Source of the DNA: Streptomyces lasiicapitis
GTDB lineage: Bacteria; Actinomycetota; Actinomycetes; Streptomycetales; Streptomycetaceae
Direction: 5' to 3'
DNA length: 64,000 bases
Assembly: GCF_014646335.1 (NCBI RefSeq)
Contig: NZ_BMNG01000010.1
Span: 372,001-436,000, forward strand
The stretch's first letter is position 1, and the number at the start of each line of letters is the position of its first letter. This document shows positions 8,649-17,761 of this stretch, piece by piece. A program made the position numbers and the translations under genes. The notes under the pieces were generated by a model. The model worked only from the letters and a program-made list of their open reading frames with translations. It was not told where the DNA came from and searched no databases.

Positions 8649-11600
8649 GCTGTGGGCGATCTTGCTGTACAGGCGGGAGTGGTGGATCTTGATGTGGTCG
8701 AGGACCTGGTCCTCGAACCCCACCGGGGCGGTGTCCAGAAGCCGCTCGATGACGACCAGGGACTGCTCCGGGCTGAGCCGCGGCAGATCCCGGTCCAGGA
8801 GACCGATCAGCAGGGGGACGAGACGCCAGGTGACCTCCTCCGACGAGCTCAGGACCAGGAAGGACGCACCGACCCTCTTGTGCAGTTCCACGACCTCCTC
8901 CGCGGGCAGTTCCGCGCCGTCCAGCCACAGCCGCAGCAGGTCGTGAGCGGCGGAGGTGGCGGGTCGTGTACCGCCGCCGTTGAACGTGGTCACCAGCGGC
9001 CCCAGCGACTCGAACAGTGGCCGGAGCGCCTGCAGTGCGACACCGTCGTTCGTTCCGGCCGAGACGTCCATCTTGTGCCAGATCTCGTGCCAGTACGTGC
9101 GGTGCCAGAGAGTGGGGCCCTCCTCCCGGGGAACCCGGAAGAGCCAGTGGGCGTCCACCTGCTCCGGGAATTCCAACTCGCCCTGCCGGACGGCGACTTC
9201 GATGTCGCGCTCGTGCCCGTGCCGGACGCGCCGCACGCTCAGCGACAGCGCGAGGTCGGTCCACTGCACCTCGTCGAGGGACGATCGCCACAGCAGCACA
9301 TGGCGGTGCCACACGGTCGCCCAGTTGGGCGACGACGGAAACAGCGCGCTGACCGTCGTACCGCCGGTCAGCAGCAGCGCGAGCACCACCAGGTTCGCGC
9401 CGTAGATCCCGTGCCGGGAGGAGACCCGGAGCTGTCGCGGGAGATACGTCGCGTACGGCTGCTCGGCGCGCAACTCCCGCTCCCCCATGGCCCGTACGAC
9501 GAGCCGGGCCAGCGCCTCGCGCTCCGCCCGCGGCAGTCGTTCCACGCGGGCGCGGGCGAAGCGGAGCATCTGCCGGGAGGACAGCGGCGCGAAGGACAGC
9601 AGGGCGAACATCAGGTCGTCGTTGAGGGGCTCGCTGCCCATCGAAAGGACCGGGCGGTGGTCGAGGAGCCCGGACAGGAGCCGCACCGCGAGGCGGACCG
9701 CCAGATACTCCCCGAACGTCGCGTGCAGGAACTCATAGCTGGACAGCGTCCGGCCGTCCCGGATCGACTGCGCGCGCTGCACGAAGAAGAAGCGCCCGAG
9801 GGCGACTTCGGCCCGCCCCAGGGGTGCGCGGAGCCCGGAGGCCCGCGTCGGCGCCCGCCCGGTGAGGGCCGCCAGATCCTCGTCGAGCTCGGCCGTCGAC
9901 ACCCATTGCCGCTGCCGGTTCATCATGGCGAAGGCCACCAGCGAGAGCCGTTCGAGCTCCTCCTCGACGCGCTGCTCCACTTCGTGGTCGGGGACCCGGA
10001 CGTCCTTGCGCACCTCGCGCCGGGCGAAGGAGCCGAGCAGCGCCTCGTAGAGGTCGGCCTCGTCCAGGGGGCGTTCGTCCTCGCCGTGGAGGTCGTTCCC
10101 CGCGGCCTGGTACAGGGCGAGCATGGTGAGGAGCAGGGGCTGCCCGGCCAGCGCGCGATGCGGTGCGACGGCGTCCCAGGTGAGCGGCGGCAGCCTCATG
10201 GCCTGGAAGTTCATGGCGTTGGTGAGGTTCCACTGCTCGATCCAGAGCTGGATCTGCTCCCTGCGGAAGGGGTCGAGGCGCAGCGCGACGGTGCCCTGCG
10301 GACAGCGCGCCCGGTCGGCGACCGCGGTACGGCTGGTGACCACGGCCAGGACCGGACGCCCCTGCTCGGCTTCCCGCTCCTGGAAGCGGGCGACCCGCAC
10401 CAGGAAGTCGTTCTGGTGCACTCCCGTGGTCTGCAGCAGCTCGTCGAACCCGTCGAGCAGGACGACCGGCACCGCGGCGCCCGCGGAGCGCACCAGGTCG
10501 GGCCAGGTGGCCCGCTCCCCGGTGGCCTCGCGGATCGCCTGCTCGATCTGGTCCTGGATCTCGTCGTCCGCGCGTACGTCGCGCAGCGCCACCCGCACCG
10601 GCAGGAATCCGGCCGACGGCAGCCGGGCCGCGAGGATCCGGACCAGCACGGACTTCCCCGCGCCGGGCTGGCCGAGCACAAGGAGCGGAGCGGCCGTCAG
10701 GCCTTCCGAGGTGAGCGCTCCCGCAAGATACTCGGTGAGGTCCTGCCGTACGGGTGCGTCCCGCCACCACTCCTCGTCCGCCGGACTGCCCTGCCCGTCC
10801 ACCGCCCGCACCCGGAAGTCGGGGTCGAGGTAGGCCTCGGCGAGGCTCGGCATCTGGATTCCCTCGGGTGCCTCCTGGGCGTCGAGGATCCGGTGGTCCA
10901 GCGCTGATCGGTGCGCCCGGGAGAGGGCGCCCGCGACATCGGCCGGCGGCCGGTGCAGGGCGGCGCTCGCGGTCAGGAGCGTCTCCAGGCCGACGAGCGC
11001 CCTGCGCAGCTCGGCACGCGTGGCCTGATGCTCCACCCGGCTCGCCCACAGACCGAATTCGGGCGCTTCGAGTACGAGCCGCGCGTACAGCGCCTCGTAC
11101 TCCTGGACGGCGAGCCGGGGAACCGTCGTGCGCACGGCGTGCGCGGCCTCACCGCGAGCGACCTCGTCGAGCCGCTCCCACACGGCGAGCCCCTGCAGGA
11201 AGTCGAGCATGCGCGACGCCAAGTGCTCGTACCAGCCGCGCAGTTCGGTGACGTGGACCTCGTAGGGAAGATGCGGCGCGGGACGTGGTGCGTCGACGTG
11301 CGCCGCGCCGCCGGTGGAGCCGTCCTCCGACGGGGGCCCGCCGCTCGCCACGATGAACTGCTCCCGGCGGGTCAGCTCCACCTCTTCCCTGGAGAAGGGC
11401 AGTCCGACCCTCTCCAGGGCGTCGAAGAAGGCGAGCACGACGATCACGGTGTGGGCCGCCTCCAGGACACGGGCGCGTTCCACCCGGCCGTCGCTACGCC
11501 CCAGGCGTTCCCCAAGGCCGCGCCACGCGTCGCGCCCCAGGCCGAGCACGCGTCCCCGCGCGTCGAACATGCCGAGCACGCTGCCGCTCAGGCCACCGGT

Positions 11601-11711
11601 CGCCAGGTTCAACGCGCCGCCCAGCGCCCGGTCGAGCGCTGCCACAGCGGGCGGATCCCCGCCCAGAAGCCCCAGCGCGTCTCCGAACGACAGCAACCTG
11701 CGCGGCGTCAC
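8634..11711 (-). CDS. NACHT-domain NTPase, possible anti-phage/innate-immunity type
   Basis: This 1025-residue protein has an N-terminal helical region (about 1-290), a NACHT NTPase and a long helical C-terminus. Walker A is GQPGAGKS at 347-354. The region VPVVLLDGFDELLQTT is the NACHT-type Walker B with the extra downstream acidic residue. TFGEYLAVRLAV after the NTPase matches the FxEYLAA winged-helix signature of NACHT proteins. The N-terminus (SFGDALGLLGGDPPAVAALDRALGG) resembles a NACHT-associated helical domain common in Streptomyces. GTG at 11711 follows a G-rich ribosome site. Bacterial NACHT proteins include phage-defence proteins, but function here is inferred from domain type only. 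The gene is monocistronic. Confidence 0.85.
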   Translation of the reverse strand: MTPRRLLSFGDALGLLGGDPPAVAALDRALGGALNLATGGLSGSVLGMFDARGRVLGLGRDAWRGLGERLGRSDGRVERARVLEAAHTVIVVLAFFDALERVGLPFSREEVELTRREQFIVASGGPPSEDGSTGGAAHVDAPRPAPHLPYEVHVTELRGWYEHLASRMLDFLQGLAVWERLDEVARGEAAHAVRTTVPRLAVQEYEALYARLVLEAPEFGLWASRVEHQATRAELRRALVGLETLLTASAALHRPPADVAGALSRAHRSALDHRILDAQEAPEGIQMPSLAEAYLDPDFRVRAVDGQGSPADEEWWRDAPVRQDLTEYLAGALTSEGLTAAPLLVLGQPGAGKSVLVRILAARLPSAGFLPVRVALRDVRADDEIQDQIEQAIREATGERATWPDLVRSAGAAVPVVLLDGFDELLQTTGVHQNDFLVRVARFQEREAEQGRPVLAVVTSRTAVADRARCPQGTVALRLDPFRREQIQLWIEQWNLTNAMNFQAMRLPPLTWDAVAPHRALAGQPLLLTMLALYQAAGNDLHGEDERPLDEADLYEALLGSFARREVRKDVRVPDHEVEQRVEEELERLSLVAFAMMNRQRQWVSTAELDEDLAALTGRAPTRASGLRAPLGRAEVALGRFFFVQRAQSIRDGRTLSSYEFLHATFGEYLAVRLAVRLLSGLLDHRPVLSMGSEPLNDDLMFALLSFAPLSSRQMLRFARARVERLPRAEREALARLVVRAMGERELRAEQPYATYLPRQLRVSSRHGIYGANLVVLALLLTGGTTVSALFPSSPNWATVWHRHVLLWRSSLDEVQWTDLALSLSVRRVRHGHERDIEVAVRQGELEFPEQVDAHWLFRVPREEGPTLWHRTYWHEIWHKMDVSAGTNDGVALQALRPLFESLGPLVTTFNGGGTRPATSAAHDLLRLWLDGAELPAEEVVELHKRVGASFLVLSSSEEVTWRLVPLLIGLLDRDLPRLSPEQSLVVIERLLDTAPVGFEDQVLDHIKIHHSRLYSKIAHSVDGS

Positions 11712-11906
11712 AAGTCCCCCCGAGTGTGTGTTCCGCGGATCCCGCGGCCAGCCTTACACGAATGGACCACCGATGAGCCCGGTTCGCCGCGCATCGGTGG
11801 CGTCCGCTCCGGCAGGGCGAAGCAGCCGCGCGAGCCCTCTTGTTGCCGGTCGGGGCATCTGCTTGACTCCGCCCGCCGGAGCGCCACCTCACGGTCGGAG
11901 GAAGCC

Positions 11907-14444
11907 ATGGACATCACCCGCAGACGTCTGCTCTCCGCCCTCTCGGCGGCAGGTCTCCTCGCCGTGATCCCCGTCGGGCCGGTGAGCGCTGCCGCCGCCG
12001 CGGAGGGCCTGGCGCGGCTGCGCGCCAACACGGAGGCGGTGTTCGCGGGGACGGCCGAGTCCAACGCGCGGCCGGAGACCGCCGCCAAGCTCGCCACCGT
12101 CGACAAGGCCGCGCGGGCGAACCTGAAGGCGATGGACACCGCGGGCGAGGGCGAGCTGTTCGCCGGTCTGGCGCTCGGCACCGACGACGCGAACCTCAAC
12201 ACGGCCTTCCGTCGGCTGTACGAGATCGCGCTGGCCACGAGCACGCGCGGCGGCGGCCTGTACGGGGACACGGCCGTGCGGCGACGTGTCATCGACGGCC
12301 TGGTGTGGCTGCACGAGCGGTACTACGGCGACCAGTCCAAGGGCTACTACGGCAACTGGTTCCACTGGGAGATCGGCATCTCGCAGAGCGTCAGCAAGGC
12401 CCTGGTGCTGCTGTACGACGAGGTGCGCGCGTACCGCCCGGAGCTGGTGCGTACGTACGTCACGTCCATGGACGCGTACCTGCGCAACGGCACCGACGGC
12501 GACGTGAACCTCGACTCGCGGTTCCACACCGGCGCGAACCTCGCGGACATCACCACCAACCGCGTCCTCCAGGGCGCCCTGCTCGGCGACGAGGCCCGCG
12601 TCCGCAAGGCCCTCACCGACCAGCTCACGGTCTTCGCCACCATCGACCCCTATCGCCTCAACCACGGGGTGACGGACGGCCATTACGCCGACGGCTCCTT
12701 CCTCCAGCACGCGTCGGTGGCCTACACCGGCTCCTACGGCAAGGGCCTGCTGACCCGTGTCGTACAGACCCTGAAGATCCTCGACGGCACGGGCTTCGCG
12801 CACGGCGAGGAGCTGGTGCCCGTGGTGCGCGGGTGGGTGCGCAACGGGTTCGCGCCGCTGATCTTCGAGGGCTGGATGATGGAGATCGTCAAGGGGCGCG
12901 CGGTGTCGCGGACGGACTCCGGCTACACGGACGTGGCCGTCGTGGTCGAGGCCGTCGTCGACCTCTCCGCGCTCGCGAGCGGCGCCGACGCCACCGCCCT
13001 GAAGAGCTATGTGAAGCACATCCGCGAGACCTCCCGCGCCACCCTCGACCCGGCCCGCTTCGTCTCGCCCGGCAGCGTCGTGGCGTACGCCGACATCCTC
13101 GCCGACGCCTCCGTGCCGGCCGCCGACCTCAACCCCGCCGCGCGCAGCGTCGCCTTCAACGCGATGGACAGGACGGTGCACCGCAGGCCCGGCTACGCGT
13201 TCGCGCTCGCGCGCAGTTCGGCGCGGATCAGCAAGTACGAGTACATGAACGGCGAGAACCTGATGCCCTGGTTCCAGGGCGAGGGCGCCCACTACCTCTA
13301 TCTGTCGGGCCAGGACCAGACGCGGGCGTACGGCGTGGACTACTTCACCACGGTGTCCCCGTACGCCCTCGCCGGGGTGACCGCACCGGCCGAACTGCGG
13401 CGCACCGTCCCGGAGTTGTACGGCAAGCCCTACTACGACAACCCCGGGCATCCGCTGAACTTCACGTCGTCGTCGGAGTCGCAGAACAAGTACGTGTACT
13501 TTCCGCGCGGCACGCACGGGCACTCCGGGGGCGCGGTGCTCGGGGCGTACGGCGCCGCCGCGATGGTGCAGTCCAGTGATGTCCCGTACCGCGACCGGGA
13601 GTTGCTGCCCGACGACTTCGTGGTCCATCGCAACGCGTCGGCCACGAAGTCGTGGTTCCTGTTCGACGACGAGATCGTGGTGCTCGCGGCGGGCGTGGGC
13701 GACCTCGCGGGGCGGGCGGTGACCACCGCCGTCGACGCGCGTGTCGCCGCGCCGGACGACGCCGTGTCCCTGACGGGGGTACGCCGTGACGGCCGCCCGT
13801 GGTCCGGGACCGGGACGGCCGACCTGCGGTGGCTGCGGTACGCCAACGCCTCGCAGGGCACCTCCGTGGGCTACCTCTTCCTCGACACGCCACGCGTACG
13901 GGTCGCCCTTGACGACGTCACCCGCAGCCGCCGCGTGGTCCGCACCGCCAACCCGGACACCGCGGTGACCCGCCAGGTCTTCGGCGTGTCCGTCGACCGG
14001 GCCGCCGGGGCCCGGCCTGTCGCCCTCGCCTACGCGCTGGTGCCGAACGCGGGCGAGCGGCTGCTGCGGTCGTACGCGGGCGGCCCGCTGAAGGTGCTCG
14101 CCAACTCAACGCGGCTGCAGGCTGTTTCGCACTCCGGCCTCGGCCTGACGGCCGCCAACTCCTTCGGCTCGGGACGGCACGAGGCGGGGGGCCTGGAGGT
14201 GGACGGGCCCGCGTCCGTCATCGTGCGGCGCCGAGGCCCGTCCGGGGCGACGGGCATCGCCGTGTCCGACCCGACCATGGACCGGGACTCGGTCGGGGTG
14301 CTGTTGCGGGGGCGGCGGCTGCGGGTCGATGCGGCGGACGAGGGGGTGCGGGTGCGCTTGGTGCGCGGAGGCACCCGGGTCGAGGTGGACACGCACCACG
14401 CGTACGGGCGGAGCTTCACGGCGACGTTGCGCGAGACGCGGTGA
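11907..14444 (+). CDS. Polysaccharide lyase family 8, hyaluronate/chondroitin/xanthan-lyase type, Tat-exported
   Basis: This 845-residue secreted enzyme has a twin-arginine signal (TRRRLLSALSAAG) and an A-x-A-rich cleavage region around residue 32. The alpha/alpha toroid domain carries PL8 hallmarks: GNWFHWEIGISQSVSKAL, DGHYADGSFLQHASVAYTGSYG (catalytic His/Tyr region) and MNGENLMPWFQGEGAHYLY. A beta-sandwich C-terminus follows. Members cleave uronic-acid polysaccharides by beta-elimination. I moved the start from the longer open frame to ATG 11907 because GGAGGAAG precedes it and the Tat signal begins there. It ends in a strong hairpin. The exact glycan is not determined. Confidence 0.93.
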   Translation: MDITRRRLLSALSAAGLLAVIPVGPVSAAAAAEGLARLRANTEAVFAGTAESNARPETAAKLATVDKAARANLKAMDTAGEGELFAGLALGTDDANLNTAFRRLYEIALATSTRGGGLYGDTAVRRRVIDGLVWLHERYYGDQSKGYYGNWFHWEIGISQSVSKALVLLYDEVRAYRPELVRTYVTSMDAYLRNGTDGDVNLDSRFHTGANLADITTNRVLQGALLGDEARVRKALTDQLTVFATIDPYRLNHGVTDGHYADGSFLQHASVAYTGSYGKGLLTRVVQTLKILDGTGFAHGEELVPVVRGWVRNGFAPLIFEGWMMEIVKGRAVSRTDSGYTDVAVVVEAVVDLSALASGADATALKSYVKHIRETSRATLDPARFVSPGSVVAYADILADASVPAADLNPAARSVAFNAMDRTVHRRPGYAFALARSSARISKYEYMNGENLMPWFQGEGAHYLYLSGQDQTRAYGVDYFTTVSPYALAGVTAPAELRRTVPELYGKPYYDNPGHPLNFTSSSESQNKYVYFPRGTHGHSGGAVLGAYGAAAMVQSSDVPYRDRELLPDDFVVHRNASATKSWFLFDDEIVVLAAGVGDLAGRAVTTAVDARVAAPDDAVSLTGVRRDGRPWSGTGTADLRWLRYANASQGTSVGYLFLDTPRVRVALDDVTRSRRVVRTANPDTAVTRQVFGVSVDRAAGARPVALAYALVPNAGERLLRSYAGGPLKVLANSTRLQAVSHSGLGLTAANSFGSGRHEAGGLEVDGPASVIVRRRGPSGATGIAVSDPTMDRDSVGVLLRGRRLRVDAADEGVRVRLVRGGTRVEVDTHHAYGRSFTATLRETR

Positions 14445-14473
14445 GAGGGTGGCGCCGGTCGGCGCACCCTCTC
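14443..14473. terminator. Bidirectional terminator hairpin
   Basis: GAGAGGGT-(G)-GCGCC, loop GGTC, GGCGC-ACCCTCTC: a 13-bp stem with a single bulged G. It starts inside the lyase stop codon and lies between convergent genes. Confidence 0.75.
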
Positions 14474-14496
14474 CGCGCCCCCGGCCCGGGGGTGTC

Positions 14497-15621
14497 TCAC
14501 GCCGCCACCGCGTCATGGTGAATCGGCGTGTGCGCCCCCATCAGCGGCACCCCCGTCCCACCCCGCCGTGACGCGATGATCTCCGCCGCGATCGAAAGCG
14601 CCGTCTCCTCCGGCGTGCGCGCGCCCAGGTCGAGACCGATGGGCGAGTGCAGCCGGGACAGTTCGAGGTCGGTGACGCCCGCGTCGCGGAGCCTCGCGTT
14701 GCGGTCCTCGTGGGTGCGGCGCGAGCCCATCGCGCCGACGAAGGCGAGCGGCATCCGCAGGGCCGCCACGAGCACGGGCACGTCGAACTTGGCGTCGTGG
14801 GTGAGCACGCACAGCACGGTGCGGCTGTCGGTCGGGGTGCGTTCCAGATAGCGGTGCGGCCAGTCGACGACGATCTCGTCGGCTTCCGGGAAGCGGTTCC
14901 GGGTGGCGAACACGGGGCGCGCGTCGCACAGCGTCACGTGGTAGCCGAGGAACTTGCCCGCCCGCACCAGCGCCGCCGCGAAGTCGACGGCGCCGAACAC
15001 GATCATCCGGGGCGGCGGCACGCTCGACTCGACGAGCAGCGTCACCCCGCCGGGGCAGTGCGCGCCGTCCTCCGACACCTCGACGGTCGCGGTGCGCCCC
15101 GCGTCGAGCAGCGCCCGCGCCTCGGCGGCCGCGGTGCGGTCGAGCCCTGCCGCCCCGCCGAGCCCGCCCTCGTACGACCCGTCGGGCCGCACGAGGAGCG
15201 CCCTGCCGCACAGCTCGGCGGGGCCGCGGGTCACCCGGGCCAGCGCCGCGGTCTCCCCGCGGGCGGCCGCCGCGAGGGCGGCCGCGTACACGGGGCGGTC
15301 CGGGGCGTCGACGCCGACCGGGGTGATGAGGATGTCGATGACACCGCCGCAGGTCAGGCCCACGGCGAAGGCGTCGTCGTCGCTGTACCCGAAGCGTTCG
15401 AGGACGCTCTCGCCGTCCTGGAGGGCCTGGGCGCACAGTTCGTACACCGCGCCTTCCACGCAGCCGCCGGAGACCGAGCCGATGACGGTGCCCTCGCGGT
15501 CGACTGCGAGGGCGGCGCCGGGAGGGCGCGGCGCGCTGCCGCCGACCGCCACGACGGTGGCGACGGCGAACTCGCGGCCCTCCTCGGCCCATCGGCCCAG
15601 CTCTTCGGCGATGTCAAGCAC
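14497..15621 (-). CDS. XdhC/CoxI-family molybdenum-enzyme maturation factor
   Basis: This 374-residue protein has an N-terminal XdhC_CoxI domain (VATVVAVGGSAPRPPGAALAV, GSVSGGCVEGAVYE) and a C-terminal Rossmann XdhC_C domain (RMIVFGAVDFAAALVRAGKFLGYHV, GAMGSRRTHEDR). These proteins bind sulfurated molybdenum cofactor and insert it into xanthine-dehydrogenase-type enzymes (XdhC, PaoD). Its start overlaps the end of the molybdenum-subunit gene by 8 bases, making it the last gene of the operon. Confidence 0.92.
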   Translation of the reverse strand: MLDIAEELGRWAEEGREFAVATVVAVGGSAPRPPGAALAVDREGTVIGSVSGGCVEGAVYELCAQALQDGESVLERFGYSDDDAFAVGLTCGGVIDILITPVGVDAPDRPVYAAALAAAARGETAALARVTRGPAELCGRALLVRPDGSYEGGLGGAAGLDRTAAAEARALLDAGRTATVEVSEDGAHCPGGVTLLVESSVPPPRMIVFGAVDFAAALVRAGKFLGYHVTLCDARPVFATRNRFPEADEIVVDWPHRYLERTPTDSRTVLCVLTHDAKFDVPVLVAALRMPLAFVGAMGSRRTHEDRNARLRDAGVTDLELSRLHSPIGLDLGARTPEETALSIAAEIIASRRGGTGVPLMGAHTPIHHDAVAA

Positions 15622-17761
15622 GGGATCCCCCGGTCGGCGCGGTGGCCGCGCCGAGGACCCGGTCCGGACGGATCGGCAGGTCGCGGTGGCGGACGCCGGT
15701 GGCGTGCCAGACCGCGTTGGCGATCGCGGCGGCCGCGCCGACGATGCCGATCTCGCCGATGCCCTTGATGCCGACCGGGTCGTCCGGGTCGGGGTCGTCG
15801 ACCCAGTCCGCCTCGATGACGGGCACGTCGGCGTTGGCGGCGAAGTGGTAGCCCGCGAGGTCGCCGTTGGCGAGCGCGCCCGACGCGTGGTCCCTGATCG
15901 CCTCCTCGTGCAGGGCCATGGACAGGCCCCAGGTCATGCCGCCGACGAACTGGCTGCGCGCGGTGAGCGGGTTGACGATCGTCCCGGCGGCGAAGATGCC
16001 GAGCATGCGGCGTACGCGTACCTCGCCGGTGGAGGTGTCGACGGCGACCTCGGCGAACTGGGCGCCGTAGGAGTGCCGTTCCTTCTCGGCGAGCGCGCCG
16101 ATGGCCTCGGCGCTGTCCGAGCGCACGGTGATGCCCTCCGGCGGGATGTCGGCCCCGAGGGCGAGCCGCTCGCGCAGTTCGTCCACCGCGATCATGACGG
16201 CCCACGCCCACGACCGCGTGCCCATGGAGCCGCCGGACAGCCAGGCCTGGCCGAGGTCGCTGTCGCCGATGCGGACGCGGATCCGCTCCAGCGGCACGCC
16301 GAGCCCGTCGGCGGCGACCTGGCCGAGCGCGGTGCGCGCTCCGGTGCCGACGTCGGCCGCGTTGATCCGCACGGTGAAGGTGCCGTCGGCCTCCGCCGTG
16401 ACCGCCGAGGTCGACGGGGCGGCGCCCGCGGGGAAGGTGGCCGCGGCGGTGCCCGTGCCGACCAGCCACCGGCCGTCGCGGCGCACGCCGGGGCGCGGGT
16501 CGCGGCTGTCCCAGCCGAAGCGCCGTGCTCCCTCGCGGAAGCAGGTGAGCAGTTCGTTGCTCGCGAACGGCAGTCCGGTGACGGGGCCCACGGCCGGTTC
16601 GTTGCGGGCCCGCAGTTCGATCGGGTCCAGGCCGCACTTCTCGGCGAGCTCGTCGAACGCGGACTCCAGCGCGAAAGACCCGGGCGCTTCCCCCGGCGCG
16701 CGCATGAACGTCGGCGTGGGCACGTCGAGCGGCACCACGTGGTTGGCCGTGCGGTGCGCCTCCGCGTCGTACATGGCCCGGCCGAACGCGCTGCTCGCCT
16801 CGACGAATTCGGTCAGGGTCGAGGTGAGGGACACCCCGTCGTGGTCGAAGGCGCGCAGCCGCCCGTCGGCCCCGGCGCCGAGCCTGACCCGCTGGGCGGT
16901 GGGGCTGCGGTAGCCGATGAGCGAGAACATCTGGCGGCGGGTCAGGACCACCCGGACAGGGCGGCCGATGACGGTGGTGGCCATGACGGCGAGCACGTTG
17001 TGCGCGCGGGCCAGGGCCTTGGAGCCGAAGCCGCCGCCGATGTGCTCGGAGCGCACGTGCACCGAGGCCGGGTCGAGCGAGAAGAGGTTGGCGAGGTCGG
17101 TCGCCGTCGCCAGCGTGCCCTGGGTGGAGTCGACCACTTCGAGCCGGCCGTTGTCCCAGCGGGCCATGGCCGCGTGCGGCTCCATGGCGTTGTGGTGCTG
17201 TTCGGGGGTGGTGTAGCGCTCGTCCACGACCACGTCGGAGGCGGCGAGTTGGGTCTCCAGGTCGCCCTTCTCCGTGACCGCGGGGCCCATGGCACTCGCT
17301 TCCGGCGTGTAGCGCGCGGAGTGCTCGGCGGAGAAGCCGACGTCGTGGGCCTCGGTGTCGTAGTGGACGACCAGCGCCTCCGCGGCCTCCCTGGCCTGCT
17401 CGGAGGTCTCGGCGACGACGAGCGCCACCGGCCAGCCGATGTGCGGCACCCGGTCCCGCTGGAGGATCTCCGCGACGGGGTCGGGCCCGAAGGAGCCGAC
17501 GAAGCCCTCCTGGAGGCGGGGGGCGTTGCCGTGGTGGAGGACGGAGAGGACGCCGGGCATCTTCAGCACGGACGCGTCGTCGACGGAGCGCACGCGTCCG
17601 CGCGCGACGGTGGAGACGACGATCCAGCCGTGGGCCAGCTCGGCGAACGGGACCTCGCCCGCGTACCGCGCCTGGCCGGTGACCTTGGCCAGGCCCTCCA
17701 GGCGTGTGTGCGCGGCGCCGACGGCGCCCGTGGCCCTGGTCGTTCCGGTCGCGGTGGTCAT
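15614..17761 (-). CDS. Molybdopterin-binding catalytic subunit, aldehyde/xanthine oxidoreductase (PaoC-like)
   Basis: At 715 residues this is the size of PaoC/YagR-type subunits. LEGLAKVTGQARYAGE starts the aldehyde-oxidase a/b hammerhead domain, HIGGGFGSKALARAHN binds the pterin, and APGEAPGSFALESAFDELAEK is typical of the family. GIKGIGEIGIVGAA carries the catalytic glutamate near the end. The start at 17761 overlaps the FAD-subunit stop (ATGA), preferred over the 61-residue Arg-rich upstream extension. It oxidises aldehydes or N-heterocycles using water as the oxygen donor. Confidence 0.93.
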   Translation of the reverse strand: MTTATGTTRATGAVGAAHTRLEGLAKVTGQARYAGEVPFAELAHGWIVVSTVARGRVRSVDDASVLKMPGVLSVLHHGNAPRLQEGFVGSFGPDPVAEILQRDRVPHIGWPVALVVAETSEQAREAAEALVVHYDTEAHDVGFSAEHSARYTPEASAMGPAVTEKGDLETQLAASDVVVDERYTTPEQHHNAMEPHAAMARWDNGRLEVVDSTQGTLATATDLANLFSLDPASVHVRSEHIGGGFGSKALARAHNVLAVMATTVIGRPVRVVLTRRQMFSLIGYRSPTAQRVRLGAGADGRLRAFDHDGVSLTSTLTEFVEASSAFGRAMYDAEAHRTANHVVPLDVPTPTFMRAPGEAPGSFALESAFDELAEKCGLDPIELRARNEPAVGPVTGLPFASNELLTCFREGARRFGWDSRDPRPGVRRDGRWLVGTGTAAATFPAGAAPSTSAVTAEADGTFTVRINAADVGTGARTALGQVAADGLGVPLERIRVRIGDSDLGQAWLSGGSMGTRSWAWAVMIAVDELRERLALGADIPPEGITVRSDSAEAIGALAEKERHSYGAQFAEVAVDTSTGEVRVRRMLGIFAAGTIVNPLTARSQFVGGMTWGLSMALHEEAIRDHASGALANGDLAGYHFAANADVPVIEADWVDDPDPDDPVGIKGIGEIGIVGAAAAIANAVWHATGVRHRDLPIRPDRVLGAATAPTGGSRA

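Noticed and set aside
10911..11906. Upstream extension of the polysaccharide lyase frame
   Set aside because: It overlaps the NACHT gene antisense, and the Tat signal plus ribosome site place the start at 11907.
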